NCBI RefSeq assembly: GCF_014652815.1
Contig: NZ_BMZN01000002.1
Span: 212,169 to 276,168 of the forward strand
Length of the DNA stretch: 64,000 nt
Direction: 5' to 3'
DNA from: Alcaligenes pakistanensis
GTDB taxonomy: Bacteria > Pseudomonadota > Gammaproteobacteria > Burkholderiales > Burkholderiaceae_B
This document shows positions 1 through 9,116 of this stretch, piece after piece. The position numbers were made by a program, and so were the translations under genes. A model generated the notes under the pieces. The model was not told the DNA's origin, searched no databases, and was given only the letters and a program-made list of their open reading frames with translations. Position 1 is the stretch's first letter; the number at the start of each line of letters is the position of its first letter.

Positions 1-756
1 TCGATCCAGGCCAGCAATCCTCCCCAAATCCTCCTCATCCAGCTCTAAATCCCCAGCCTTCAGATTGCTTTCCAAGTTAGCCCGCTTGGTTGACGACGGG
101 ATCACAGAAAATCCTTCCTGCATCGCCCACGCCAGTGCAACCTGAGCAGACGTCGCCCCGTGCTTAGCTGCAATCTCTTGCAGCACCGGGTCTTGCACCG
201 CCTTGCCATAGGCCAGTGTCATATAGGACGTCAGATGCACTCCCTTATCACTTGCAAAGGCGGCTAGCTTAGCGTTCTGAAGGTAAGGGCTGATCTCTAC
301 CTGATTGGTGGCAATGTTTTCTGCGCCAATAGCGTTAACAGCTTCGTCAAGCAGGGCGATGTTGAAGTTGGATACTCCGATCTGTCGTGTCAGCCCTTGT
401 TCACGTGCTTCCAGCAAAGCTTGCAGTGACTCGTTCAATGGCACCGCTGCCTCTGGCGAGGGCCAGTGGATCAAGGTCAGATCCACGTAGTCAGTGCGTA
501 GCTTTTTCAAGCTGGCTTTCAGGCTGGGGATGAGCTGGTCGCCCGCTAAGTTGTCGATCCAGATTTTGGTGGTGATGAACAACTGGTCGCGGCGGATGCC
601 GGACTCAGCGATGGCTTGGCCGACTTCGGTTTCGTTGTCGTAGATTTGTCCGGTATCGATGGCGCGGTAGCCGACTTCAAGGGCGGTGCGTACTGAGTCA
701 ATGGCAGCTTGTTCTTTCAGGCGGAAGGTGCCGACGCCGATTTGTGGGATAGACAT
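1..756 (-). CDS. dkgB: Aldo/keto reductase (2,5-diketo-D-gluconate reductase type), 3' end cut by window
   Basis: Reading leftwards from the ATG at 756 gives 252 open codons that run off the window. The protein begins [20 protein letters not shown]. It is an NADPH-dependent (beta/alpha)8-barrel reductase: the catalytic tetrad of the family is visible as Asp34, Tyr39, Lys64 (ITTKIW) and His97 (LIHWP), followed by the GVSNF motif and, near the C-end, the [13 protein letters not shown] cofactor-binding stretch. DkgB homologues have about 267 residues, so only some 15 are missing. These enzymes reduce small aldehydes and ketones such as methylglyoxal or 2,5-diketogluconate in the cytoplasm. The gene stands alone; a long TTG microsatellite lies 68 bp upstream of its start. 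The family is clear; the symbol and the substrate are inferred. Confidence 0.88.
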   Translation of the reverse strand, partial: MSIPQIGVGTFRLKEQAAIDSVRTALEVGYRAIDTGQIYDNETEVGQAIAESGIRRDQLFITTKIWIDNLAGDQLIPSLKASLKKLRTDYVDLTLIHWPSPEAAVPLNESLQALLEAREQGLTRQIGVSNFNIALLDEAVNAIGAENIATNQVEISPYLQNAKLAAFASDKGVHLTSYMTLAYGKAVQDPVLQEIAAKHGATSAQVALAWAMQEGFSVIPSSTKRANLESNLKAGDLELDEEDLGRIAGLDR

Positions 757-823
757 AGTGATCGTTCCATTTTTGTAAATCTGGATGGGCTACAAGAGCG
801 CCCGTCGATGAATATTGAAAAAA

Positions 824-882
<59 letters not shown>

Positions 883-953
883 TTGTTGTCGCCGCAGATG
901 CAGGCTGGAGTATCGGTATAGATATTGGGCAAGCCACAACCAGCATCTGCTCC

Positions 954-2159
954 TTAGCAAACCGCCAACGGTGTAGCGTTAATTTCGATTTCTTCTTCCC
1001 GATCCCGCTGATCCAGTTTCCCAGCCCATACGGTCAGGCCCAGAGCCACCAGCACCACGATGGCGCCGATCCAGGCGGTGTGAATCAAGCCAATCTCCGC
1101 CACGATCACACCTCCGCCCCATGCGCCAATTGCAATGCCGATATTGAACGCTGCAATGTTCAGGCCCGAGGCGACATCTACCGCTTCCGGGGCAAAGCGC
1201 TGGGCCTGGTTGACTACATAGACCTGCAAGCCAGGCACATTGCCAAACGCCACGCCTCCCCACGCCAGCACGGTGGCCAGCATCAGCCAACGGTTTCCTG
1301 CGGTGAAGGTCAGCACAAACAGGACTACTGCCAGCAGTAGGAAGATCAGTTTTAAGGCGGGAATGGGGCCGTGGCGATCTGCCAGCCTGCCGCCCCACAG
1401 GTTGCCAATTGCCACAGATACGCCATAGGCCAAGAGGACTCCGCCCACGGCGTGGGTGGAAAAGCCCGTTACTTGCTGCAGGATAGGTGCCAGGAAGGTG
1501 AAGGCGGTGAAGGTGCCGCCATAGCCTACGGCTGTCATGGCGTAGATCAGCAGCAGTCGGGGTTGTGCGAACACACCCAGTTGCTGACGAAAGGTAGCGG
1601 GTCTGCTGTGCGCTACGTTTTTTGGGACAAACATCAGGGTGCCCAGGAAGGCGATGACGCCTAGGCCAGAGACGGCCAGAAAGGTGGTTCGCCAGCCAAA
1701 TTGTTGCCCGATGAAGGTGCCCAGTGGCACACCGGTAACCAAGGCTACGGTTAGGCCTGTGAACACGATGGCAATAGCGCTGGCGGCTTTTTCTTTAGGA
1801 ACCAGGCTTGCCGCGATGGTGGAGGCGATGGAAAAGAAAACACCATGCGCCAGCCCAGTCAGTAGGCGGGCGACAACCAGGGACTCGTAGCCGGGGGTCT
1901 GCCAGGCGACCAGATTGCCAATGGTGAATAAGGCCATCAGGCCCAACATCAGCATTTTGCGGGGAATCTTGCTGGTAAGTGCGGTTAGAACGGGTGCACC
2001 GACAGCAACGCCCAAGGCGTAGAGGCTAACCAGCAGGCCAGCAGAGGGCAGGCTGACGGCAAGGTCTGCCGCAAGAGTGGGCAGCAGGCCAACGATAACG
2101 AACTCTGTCGTCCCGATGGCGTAGGCGCTGATGGTTAGCGCCAAAAGAGCGATAGGCAT
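954..2159 (-). CDS. MFS transporter, AraJ/YdhP-like (DHA1) exporter
   Basis: A 401-residue integral membrane protein with 12 predicted helices. The start at 2159 (MPIALLALTISAYAIGTTEF) is chosen over an in-frame Met 12 codons upstream because AAGGAAG lies a few bases before it. The N-terminal GTTEFVIVGLLP motif and the loop 2-3 region SKIPRKMLMLG are typical of the arabinose-polymer/drug exporter group of the major facilitator superfamily (AraJ, YdhP, NepI). It would export a sugar, purine or drug by proton antiport across the inner membrane. A LysR-type gene is divergent, 102 bp away, and is its likely regulator. The substrate cannot be told from sequence. Confidence 0.88.
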   Translation of the reverse strand: MPIALLALTISAYAIGTTEFVIVGLLPTLAADLAVSLPSAGLLVSLYALGVAVGAPVLTALTSKIPRKMLMLGLMALFTIGNLVAWQTPGYESLVVARLLTGLAHGVFFSIASTIAASLVPKEKAASAIAIVFTGLTVALVTGVPLGTFIGQQFGWRTTFLAVSGLGVIAFLGTLMFVPKNVAHSRPATFRQQLGVFAQPRLLLIYAMTAVGYGGTFTAFTFLAPILQQVTGFSTHAVGGVLLAYGVSVAIGNLWGGRLADRHGPIPALKLIFLLLAVVLFVLTFTAGNRWLMLATVLAWGGVAFGNVPGLQVYVVNQAQRFAPEAVDVASGLNIAAFNIGIAIGAWGGGVIVAEIGLIHTAWIGAIVVLVALGLTVWAGKLDQRDREEEIEINATPLAVC

Positions 2160-2261
2160 GATGCTTCCTTGCGTCGAGCATTGAAAGAATGTCATTGTCT
2201 GCTTGATGATTTATTCTAAAAAGTCCATATTGATGAAAATACATTTGATTTAAATTCAATA

Positions 2262-3185
2262 ATGAAAACGACCTTTGATGAAATGCAGGCCTTGATTGCC
2301 GTGGTCGATACGGGTGCGATATCGCGTGCGGCCGAGCCTTTAGGGCTGACTGTTTCTGCCGTCAGTCGCACCTTGAGCCGTCTTGAAGAAAAACTGAACA
2401 CCACCTTGCTACGACGCACTACGCGTCGTTTGGAACTGACCGAGGAAGGGGCTGTTTTTTTGGAGAAGGCCAGGGCGATTGTGGCCAGTGTGAAGGAGGC
2501 CGAGGAGGATTTGGCCATACGCCGTGAGCAGCCCGCGGGGCGCTTGCGTATCGATGCGGCATCTCCTTTTATCCTGCATTGTGTCGTGCCTTTGGTGGGC
2601 GGATATAGGGAGCGTTATCCGCAAGTGAATCTGGAACTGAGCAGTAACGAAGGCTGGATTGATCTGCTGGAGCAGCGCACCGATGTCGCTATTCGTATTG
2701 GCAGGCTTAAGGATTCCACCTTGCACGCCAGGCCTATCGGTAGCTGTCGTTTACGCGTTTTGGCCTCGCCTGCTTATCTGACAAAGCACGGTCACCCACG
2801 TGAGGTGGCTGATCTGGCTAATCATGTGCTGCTGGGTTTTACTCAACCTTTGAGCCTGAATGACTGGTCTTTGCCTGCGCCAGACGGGATGCCCTTGCAT
2901 ATCAAACCGACTATTGCCGCTTCTAGCGGCGAAACCTTGCGGCAATTGGCGCTGGAGGGGCAGGGGATGGTGTGCCTGTCGGACTTCATGACGCATCGAG
3001 ATCGTGCCGAAGGATGTTTAGTAGAGGTTCTCCCCAAGCAGGCGCTGGAGATGCGTCAGCCCATCAATGCTGTGTACTATCGCAACACCGCGTTATCGGC
3101 CAGGATCTCTACGTTCGTCAGCTATTTGAGTGAATGCTGGGATGCCAATGCAGGTGGTTGTAGTGCTGTGGCGGCCAAGCCTTAA
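2262..3185 (+). CDS. LysR-family transcriptional regulator
   Basis: A 307-residue LysR-type regulator. Residues 1-60 form the winged helix-turn-helix (AVVDTGAISRAAEPLGLTVSAVSRTLSRLEEKLNTTLLRRTTR in two stretches), followed by the linker helix and a periplasmic-binding-protein-like effector domain from about residue 90. It belongs to the subgroup that sits divergent from transporter genes (DsdC/YafC-like), and here the MFS exporter lies on the other strand. The 102-bp shared intergenic region (2160-2261) should hold the operator. It is AT-rich with no clear Shine-Dalgarno before the ATG. The effector is unknown. Confidence 0.9.
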   Translation: MKTTFDEMQALIAVVDTGAISRAAEPLGLTVSAVSRTLSRLEEKLNTTLLRRTTRRLELTEEGAVFLEKARAIVASVKEAEEDLAIRREQPAGRLRIDAASPFILHCVVPLVGGYRERYPQVNLELSSNEGWIDLLEQRTDVAIRIGRLKDSTLHARPIGSCRLRVLASPAYLTKHGHPREVADLANHVLLGFTQPLSLNDWSLPAPDGMPLHIKPTIAASSGETLRQLALEGQGMVCLSDFMTHRDRAEGCLVEVLPKQALEMRQPINAVYYRNTALSARISTFVSYLSECWDANAGGCSAVAAKP

Positions 3186-3199
3186 TTACAGCGCTGAAA

Positions 3200-3398
3200 A
3201 TTATGCCTGCCAGTAAGAAGAAGTCGTTGGGCCTGGAGTGAGGCAGGCACGCAGGGAGCGGTGGTGCGAGCTTGGATAAGCTGCGCGGGATAGGCCCGAG
3301 CGGGCCATCGTAGATGGGGGGCGGGAGCCCCATCAACAATAAAGGGTAGTAATTTCAGGAGCCGGACCGCAAGCGGGGTCTGACGGCTCTCGGGGGAG
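3200..3398 (+). promoter_or_regulatory. Structured 5' leader upstream of the chromate transporter gene (candidate cis-regulatory RNA)
   Basis: The 224-bp gap before chrA holds several stems: TGCCTGCC near 3202 can pair with GGCAGGCA near 3242. There is a tetraloop hairpin GGCCC-GAGC-GGGCC at 3293-3306, a hairpin with 7-bp arms GATGGGG/CCCCATC at 3313-3334, and a two-part stem GAGCCG/CGGCTC at 3359-3389 with an inner GACC/GGTC. A GGGGGAG ribosome-binding stretch at 3392-3398 follows directly. CCCGAG at 3295-3300 is also complementary to CTCGGG at 3389-3394, an alternative pairing that would mask this stretch. I do not recognise a named riboswitch class. Confidence 0.45.
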
Positions 3399-3409
3399 TT
3401 CAAACAGCA

Positions 3410-4636
3410 ATGAATGGTTCTATTGAGCCTGTACAGCAGCAAGTGGTGATCCAGCGTGGCACATTTGCAGAGGTCTTTTGGGCCTTCCTGAAACTGGGTC
3501 TGAGCTCATTCGGCGGGCCTATCGCGCATCTTGGATATTTCCGTTCGGAGTTTGTGGAGCGTCGTCGCTGGCTGGATGAGCATAGCTATTCTGATCTGCT
3601 TGCCTTGTGTCAGTTCCTGCCAGGACCCGCCAGCAGTCAGGTGGGAATGGCGATTGGCTTGGGACGTGCGGGCTGGATGGGTTTGTTGGCTGCATGGATA
3701 GGGTTCACTTTGCCCTCGGCGATTGCGCTCATTCTGTTTGCCTTGGGTCTAGCAGGTCTCCAAGGTGTCGCGGAGTCCCCTTGGGTGCACGGTCTTAAGA
3801 TTGTGGCCGTAGCGATTGTGGCGCAGGCGGTGCTGGGCATGGCTCGCTCTTTATGCCCTGATCGGGGCCGGGCGGCATTGGCTATCCTGGCTGCCTTCTT
3901 GAGCCTCTTGTTGCCCTCTGCGTTCGGGCAGGTGACCGCTATTGCTATTACGGGTCTGTTGGCCTGGTGGAGGCTGGATGTGGCTCAGGCGGGGGTTGGG
4001 CAGGCCCATGTGTATCCGGTGACGCGAAAGGTGGGGATGGCTGCTTTGCTGATCTTCGCTGGTTTATTGATTGTCTTGCCTGTTTGGGCTGCGCTTACGG
4101 GATCGTCCTCGGTGCAGTTGCTGGAAGGGGTGTATCGCTCTGGGGCTTTGGTGTTTGGGGGCGGGCATGTGGTGTTGCCTTTGTTGCAATCCTCGGTGGT
4201 TCCCAGCGGTGTGGTTAGCAATGCCGATTTGATGCTGGGCTACGGGGCTGCTCAAGCTGTACCGGGGCCGCTGTTTACCTTTGCGGCTTATATCGGAGCG
4301 ATTGCTCAAGAGCCTTTGCACGGATGGTTGGGCGGGCTGGTCTTACTGGTGGTGATTTTTGTACCGGCGTTTTTGATTTTGATCGGCGTCTTGCCATTTT
4401 GGCAGAGCTTGCGGCACAGGGCAGGGATTCGGACGGCGATGGCCGGTGTGAATGCAGGTGTAGTTGGCATTCTGGGAGCAGCCTTGTATGACCCGGTATG
4501 GACCAGTGCAATTCACAGTCGGGCTGATTTTGGGCTGGCCCTGCTCTTGTTTGGTCTATTGACCGTAGGGCGTGTACCGCCAGCCTTGGTGGTGCTGTTG
4601 GCAGCGCTGGGGGCATGGGGGATCTCTGTTGTTTGA
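3410..4636 (+). CDS. chrA: Chromate transporter, long-chain ChrA
   Basis: A 408-residue membrane protein made of two homologous CHR domains (about residues 20-190 and 215-400). The family motif FGGPIAHLGYF is seen at about residue 35 in the first half, and FGGGHVVLPLLQ at about 245 in the second. Long-chain ChrA proteins export chromate from the cytoplasm, giving chromate resistance; some members are linked to sulfate-related transport. No chrB, chrC or chrF lies beside it, so the gene is monocistronic. The long structured leader in front suggests post-transcriptional control. The ATG at 3410 lies 11 bases after a GGGGGAG stretch. The family call is firm; the natural substrate is inferred. 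Confidence 0.9.
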   Translation: MNGSIEPVQQQVVIQRGTFAEVFWAFLKLGLSSFGGPIAHLGYFRSEFVERRRWLDEHSYSDLLALCQFLPGPASSQVGMAIGLGRAGWMGLLAAWIGFTLPSAIALILFALGLAGLQGVAESPWVHGLKIVAVAIVAQAVLGMARSLCPDRGRAALAILAAFLSLLLPSAFGQVTAIAITGLLAWWRLDVAQAGVGQAHVYPVTRKVGMAALLIFAGLLIVLPVWAALTGSSSVQLLEGVYRSGALVFGGGHVVLPLLQSSVVPSGVVSNADLMLGYGAAQAVPGPLFTFAAYIGAIAQEPLHGWLGGLVLLVVIFVPAFLILIGVLPFWQSLRHRAGIRTAMAGVNAGVVGILGAALYDPVWTSAIHSRADFGLALLLFGLLTVGRVPPALVVLLAALGAWGISVV

Positions 4637-4739
4637 TAGGAGCTGCTCACCTTGGGCTGTTGCTGGTTCAGGTAGAGAGAGTTGCTTGGCGATTGCAGAC
4701 GTCAGACTGAAAGCGCCAAGCCAGCCCCGTCTCTAGGCC

Positions 4740-6302
4740 TTACCACTGACCAAAAAACACGCCTGCTTTTTTATAGGCATTCGTACCGCGTTCGACCTCT
4801 TCTTCCGTCACAGTGGTGCGACGTTTCAGGCTCGTGAACCATTGCAGTAAACGCTCCCTACATTCCTCCCGTATGTGTTCATGTTCAGCAGAGCGGCCCA
4901 GGTCGTTGAACTGTTCTGGGTCTGCATGCAGGTCGTAAAGCTGTTCAGGTTCGTCCAGCCAATACACATAGCGCCAGCGGTCGCTGCGTAGGGACCAGGC
5001 CTTGGCGTTGGACGGGGATTTATCACGTATCACGCGCGCCAGTCGGTAGCTGTAATCCAGCTCGGAAAACACGCAGTCCCGCCAGGGGGGCTGCTTGCCG
5101 TGCAGCAAAGGTTGAAGGTCACGCCCTTCAAGTCTGTGGGAGGCCAGTGGTAGGCCCAGCCAGGAGAGCATGGTGGGCAGCACATCCACGGCTTCGACCA
5201 TTCTGTCATCGACTTTCCCGCGAGTTGCATTCGCTTCTGGTGACGGGTCATAGACAATGAAAGGTACACGCTGCACGGTGTCGTAAAACAGCTCTTTCTC
5301 GCCCAGCCAATGATCGCCCAGAAAATCCCCATGATCGGCGGTGAAGATGATCAGGGTGTTGTCCATCAGACCATTGCGGGACATGAAGTCGAACAAGCGG
5401 CCCAGGTGGTCGTCCAATTGGGTGATAAGCCCCTGGTAAGCCGGTCGAACGGTGTTAACGCAGGTATCGCTGGCGAAACTGACGCATTCTTCTTGCTGGC
5501 GGTAGGCCTCTACGACCGGATGTGCATTGTTTAACTCCGCATCATTGCGTACCACGGGCAGGCATTGCTCGGCGCTGTACATATCGTGGTACGGCGCAGG
5601 GGCAATGTAGGGCCAATGTGGTTTGACGTAGCTTAGGTGCAAGACCCAGGGTTCGTCCCCCATGCGCTCCATGAAGGACAGGGCCTGATCTGTCATATAG
5701 GCCGTTTCCGAGTGCTTTTCTTCCACCAGCGAGGGGTAGCGGGCGTTGCGCATATGCCAGCCACTGACCGTCTCTCCATCGGGGCCACGTGCGGAAATAA
5801 CAAAGTCTGTCCACGGGTCGTCAGACTGATAACCATGACGGCGCAGATAGGCGGGGTAGCCGCTTTCTTCCCCAGGTTCGTGATGGCCGTCGTAGCGGTC
5901 TATCTCTTCAAAGCCGCCTGTTTTTAGCAGGCGGGCCAGTTCACTGCCACCATCCAGTGCCAGTCGTTCCAGCCCTTTGTGGTCGACCATGATGTGGGTT
6001 TTGCCCGCCAGCACCAGCTTGTGGCCGCCTGCGCGCAAATATTCGCCCATGGTGACTTCGCCTACCGACAAAGGCACGCGGTTCCAGGTGGCACCATGGG
6101 TAGAGGGATAGCGGCCCGTGTAGTAGCTCATGCGAGATGGGCCGCAGACTCCGGAGTTAACGAAGGCACGGTCAAAGCGCACCCCTTTGGCGGCCAGAGC
6201 ATCCAGGTTAGGGGTACGAATATGAGGGTGCCCATAGCAGGCCAGGTGATCAGCCCGTAGCTGATCGGCCATGATGAACAGGACGTTCTTGCGTTGTGTC
6301 AT
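4740..6302 (-). CDS. Sulfatase (arylsulfatase / choline-sulfatase type)
   Basis: A 520-residue alkaline-phosphatase-superfamily sulfatase. The sulfatase signature C-x-P-S-R is present as CGPSR with Cys53, the residue converted to formylglycine. The N-terminal metal ligand is in LFIMADQLRADH (Asp13), and the second metal cluster is in IIFTADHGDFLGDH near residue 325. No signal peptide is seen, so the enzyme is probably cytoplasmic and acts on imported organosulfates or phosphonate/phosphate monoesters. It is the second gene of a two-gene operon: the Bug-type binding protein gene ends 18 bp upstream. A MarR gene is divergent from the operon. The substrate is not resolved; choline sulfate is only one option. 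Confidence 0.88.
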   Translation of the reverse strand: MTQRKNVLFIMADQLRADHLACYGHPHIRTPNLDALAAKGVRFDRAFVNSGVCGPSRMSYYTGRYPSTHGATWNRVPLSVGEVTMGEYLRAGGHKLVLAGKTHIMVDHKGLERLALDGGSELARLLKTGGFEEIDRYDGHHEPGEESGYPAYLRRHGYQSDDPWTDFVISARGPDGETVSGWHMRNARYPSLVEEKHSETAYMTDQALSFMERMGDEPWVLHLSYVKPHWPYIAPAPYHDMYSAEQCLPVVRNDAELNNAHPVVEAYRQQEECVSFASDTCVNTVRPAYQGLITQLDDHLGRLFDFMSRNGLMDNTLIIFTADHGDFLGDHWLGEKELFYDTVQRVPFIVYDPSPEANATRGKVDDRMVEAVDVLPTMLSWLGLPLASHRLEGRDLQPLLHGKQPPWRDCVFSELDYSYRLARVIRDKSPSNAKAWSLRSDRWRYVYWLDEPEQLYDLHADPEQFNDLGRSAEHEHIREECRERLLQWFTSLKRRTTVTEEEVERGTNAYKKAGVFFGQW

Positions 6303-6320
6303 GTTGTCTGTGTTGCTGGT

Positions 6321-7298
6321 TTATTGCGTGACTTTGAAGCCGGAGGCTTGAATAACAGGAGCCCATTGCTGGCGGAATGCTTCAATCCGGGTGCGAGTTT
6401 GTTCGGCATCGGCAGACACGGGAATCAATTCATTTTTTAGCAGCGTCTCCTGCAGTGCCGGATCGCTGGTGACTTCCTTGATCGCCTCGCCCAGTTGGGT
6501 CACTTTGTCGGCAGGCATGGAGGCGGGGGCGAAGAAAGCATTCCAGCCTGATGCTTCCAGCTCAACACCGGATTGTTTCAGGGTGGGGACATCCGGCAAG
6601 GCGGCTTCACGTTCGCTGCCAGAGGTGGCCAGAATGCGGATGCGTTTGCCTTGGTGTTGGGCGGTCAGTACATCCAGCGTATCAATGGCCACGGGCAGAA
6701 TGCCGCCGATCAGGTCGGTAATGACGGGGGCCGAGCCACGGTAGCCAATGATTTCGCCCTTGGAGCCAATTTGCTGGGACAGCATCATGCCAAAGAAGTG
6801 GGGCAGGCTGCCGGTGGCAGGGACGCCGATATTGAAGGCACCGGGGTGCTCTTTGGCCCAGCTAATCAACTGGTCCATGGTTTTAATGTCACTGTCTGCC
6901 GAGACGGCCACACCAAAACCGTATTCGGTCACCATGGAAACGGCTTGAAAGTCGCTGTCGGGCTTGTAGGGGATGTCATTGAATACCAGCGGGGCGACGA
7001 CCATGATGGCGGGATTGGCCAGAATCAGCACATTCTTGTCTGCCGCTGTGCTTTTGACGTACTGAGCGGCAATCCGGCCACCAGCGCCGGTCTTGTTTTC
7101 GACCACGATGGGAATGCCAAGCTTCTTGTGTAAACCGTCGGACACGATGCGTGCTGCCCGGTCGGAGGCTCCACCGGGTGCATAGGGCACGACGACGGTC
7201 AGGGTTTCGCTGGAAGCTGCAGCGTGGGATGCGCCAGTGAACAACAGTCCAGACAACAGACAGCTGGTTACCGTGGCGCGAAGGCGGTTCTGTGCCAT
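6321..7298 (-). CDS. Bug-family tripartite tricarboxylate transporter substrate-binding protein
   Basis: A 325-residue secreted protein with a signal peptide cut near ASHAAASS. The mature protein has the Bug/TctC marks: VVPYAPGGASDRAARIVSDGL, then VVENKTGAGGRIAAQ, and a C-terminal LPDVPTLKQSGVE stretch. These periplasmic Venus-flytrap proteins bind carboxylates and similar small molecules for a TctAB membrane pair. No tctA or tctB is next to it. AAGGAGA precedes the ATG. It is co-transcribed with the sulfatase gene, so its ligand may be an organosulfate or its product. A MarR regulator is divergent, 101 bp away. It is one of three orphan Bug genes in the window. Confidence 0.92.
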   Translation of the reverse strand: MAQNRLRATVTSCLLSGLLFTGASHAAASSETLTVVVPYAPGGASDRAARIVSDGLHKKLGIPIVVENKTGAGGRIAAQYVKSTAADKNVLILANPAIMVVAPLVFNDIPYKPDSDFQAVSMVTEYGFGVAVSADSDIKTMDQLISWAKEHPGAFNIGVPATGSLPHFFGMMLSQQIGSKGEIIGYRGSAPVITDLIGGILPVAIDTLDVLTAQHQGKRIRILATSGSEREAALPDVPTLKQSGVELEASGWNAFFAPASMPADKVTQLGEAIKEVTSDPALQETLLKNELIPVSADAEQTRTRIEAFRQQWAPVIQASGFKVTQ

Positions 7299-7399
7299 GA
7301 TTTGTCTCCTTTTTTTTGATTTCCATCAGTTTTTACCGCAGCTTAACAAGGGGGCTGATAGTTGTTCTAATCAAGTATCTTTACGCTTAAAGGTATCCT

Positions 7400-7930
7400 A
7401 TGGCCCGCACTCCCAAGCCTTCTTCCGCTTTGGCAAGTACGGCAGGTAACGCCCCGGCACCCACGCTTCCGGCCATGATGATGTTCCAGTTGTATCGGGC
7501 CTGGTCTGCCGGGAACCCGATCTTTACCCGCTTGTGCGAAGGTCGTTTTAATATCACTCGCCGTGAGTGGCGCATCTTGGCTATCGCCTGTATGCATTCG
7601 GCTTTGACAGGGGCGGCGCTGGCGCAAGCGGTGGGGCTGGATGGGGCCCGCTGTTCGCGAGCGGTCAGCTCCCTGTGTGAGAAAGGCTTGTTGAAGCGAA
7701 CCCGAGATACGCGTGATACGCGCGTGATTCATGTTTCCGTCACTGAGCTGGGCCTGCAGCGCTACGAGGCGATGATGCCCATTGTCGTGTCCTTGAACGC
7801 GGAGATTTTTCAGGATCTGAACTCGGCGGAGATGGTGGCGCTAAGCAGCATGCTGGAGCGCATTACAAGCCGGGCTGATGCCATGCTGGAGAGCAATGTG
7901 GTGAAGGAGCGGGCTCGCCGTAACCGATAA
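7400..7930 (+). CDS. MarR-family transcriptional regulator
   Basis: A 176-residue protein with a MarR winged helix: ITRREWRILAIA starts the dimer/DNA-binding core at about residue 50, the recognition region is GLDGARCSRAVSSLCEKGLL (about 80-100), and the wing contains RTRDTRDTRVIHVSVTELG. It lies divergent from the Bug-sulfatase operon with a 101-bp shared promoter region (7299-7399) and probably represses that operon until an aromatic or acidic ligand binds. The first 25 residues are low-complexity Ala/Pro. The ligand is unknown. Confidence 0.88.
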   Translation: MARTPKPSSALASTAGNAPAPTLPAMMMFQLYRAWSAGNPIFTRLCEGRFNITRREWRILAIACMHSALTGAALAQAVGLDGARCSRAVSSLCEKGLLKRTRDTRDTRVIHVSVTELGLQRYEAMMPIVVSLNAEIFQDLNSAEMVALSSMLERITSRADAMLESNVVKERARRNR

Positions 7931-8028
7931 CCTGCCTGGAACAGGGCCTTATGGCTTATGGTTGCGCTTGTGTGACGACAAACTGAATGTGGGGAGCAGT
8001 CGCTTGAAATAAGCTAGGGGAGACAGGT

Positions 8029-9030
8029 ATGGCGGGCAAAACAATTGTGATCAAGCAAACCCGAGATCGAATCCAGGCTGTAGACGGGCAGAACATTCTG
8101 CAAGCTGCGCTGGAGCACGGAATCTCCTACCCCCACGGTTGTCGTACCGGCGTATGCGGGGGCTGCAAGTCGCGCCTGGTCCAAGGGGAGGTAGAGATGC
8201 TGGAGTATTCCCGTTTTGCCTTGACCGAGGAACAAAAGGCCAGAGGGCTGATTTTGGCCTGTAGGGCGATTCCTAAAACCGATGTCGCTGTTGGCTGGAT
8301 TGGGACAGATGATGTGCGGGGCTTGATACCGTCGCGTCAACTGACAGGTACGGTGTCCTGTATCAAGGATTTGACTCACGATATCCGGCTGGTAAGGATT
8401 CGCCTGGATGATGGTGAGCCTTTGACCTTCTTTGCCGGGCAGTATGCGGATATCAAGTTTGGGCAGGCCCCGGTGCGCAGCTATTCGATGGCCAACTGTC
8501 CGGGGGAGTCTGAACTGGATTTCTATGTGCGCCGTGTGCCTCGGGGAGTGACGTCCGCCTATGTGCATACCGTTTTACAGTTGGGCGAGTTGGTGTCCCT
8601 GAAAGTGCCTTTAGGCTCTTCTTATTTGCGTGATGGTTATAGTGGGCCGATTCTTTGTATTGCCGGCGGTACAGGCTTGGCACCGATTAAATCGATTGTG
8701 GAAACAGCTCTGGCGTGGGGGATGAGCCAGGCGATTCATGTGTATTTCGGGGTGCGAGAGCTAAGGGACTTGTATGACGTGGACGAATTCCGGGCCCTGG
8801 AGCAGCTCTATCCCAATCTGACTTTTACTCCGGTGTTATCGGGTATGCCGGTGGCACCGTATCGACAGGGGTTGGTGACCGAGGTGGCTGGCAAAGACTT
8901 GCCGGACCTGAACGGCTGGAAGGTCTATGTGGCGGGCTCCCCACCGATGGTGGACGATGCTATTGGTATGGTGCTCAAGCGCGGGGTGAAGGTTCAGAAC
9001 CTGCATGTGGATGTGTTTTTTACGCCTTGA
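8029..9030 (+). CDS. 2Fe-2S ferredoxin-flavin oxidoreductase (phthalate/phenol oxygenase reductase-like, AscD-like)
   Basis: A 333-residue electron-transfer protein in three parts. Residues 1-90 are a plant-type ferredoxin with cluster ligands Cys38, Cys43, Cys46 (GCRTGVCGGCK) and Cys78 (ILACRA). There follows an FAD-binding barrel with the RSYSMAN motif (about residue 148), then an NAD(P) domain with GGTGLAPIKSIV (about 210) and a C-terminal VYVAGSPPMVDDA. Such reductases pass electrons from NADH to a partner monooxygenase or to deoxysugar dehydratases. No oxygenase is adjacent, so the partner is unknown. GGGGAGACAGGT precedes the ATG. A possible terminator hairpin follows at 9058-9095. Confidence 0.88.
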   Translation: MAGKTIVIKQTRDRIQAVDGQNILQAALEHGISYPHGCRTGVCGGCKSRLVQGEVEMLEYSRFALTEEQKARGLILACRAIPKTDVAVGWIGTDDVRGLIPSRQLTGTVSCIKDLTHDIRLVRIRLDDGEPLTFFAGQYADIKFGQAPVRSYSMANCPGESELDFYVRRVPRGVTSAYVHTVLQLGELVSLKVPLGSSYLRDGYSGPILCIAGGTGLAPIKSIVETALAWGMSQAIHVYFGVRELRDLYDVDEFRALEQLYPNLTFTPVLSGMPVAPYRQGLVTEVAGKDLPDLNGWKVYVAGSPPMVDDAIGMVLKRGVKVQNLHVDVFFTP

Positions 9031-9057
9031 ATGGGTGGGCCCAGGGTGGTTGTTATC

Positions 9058-9095
9058 GGGCCTTACTACGCCATTCATGCGCAGCAAGGCCCTTT
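9058..9095 (+). terminator. Possible terminator hairpin between convergent genes
   Basis: GGGCCTT (9058-9064) and AAGGCCC (9086-9092) form a 7-bp stem with a 21-base loop, followed by only TTT. It lies 27 bp after the reductase stop and just before the convergent TonB receptor stop. The long loop and short T run make it a weak call. Confidence 0.4.
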
Positions 9096-9116
9096 CATCA
9101 AACTCAAGCTTTCAAC

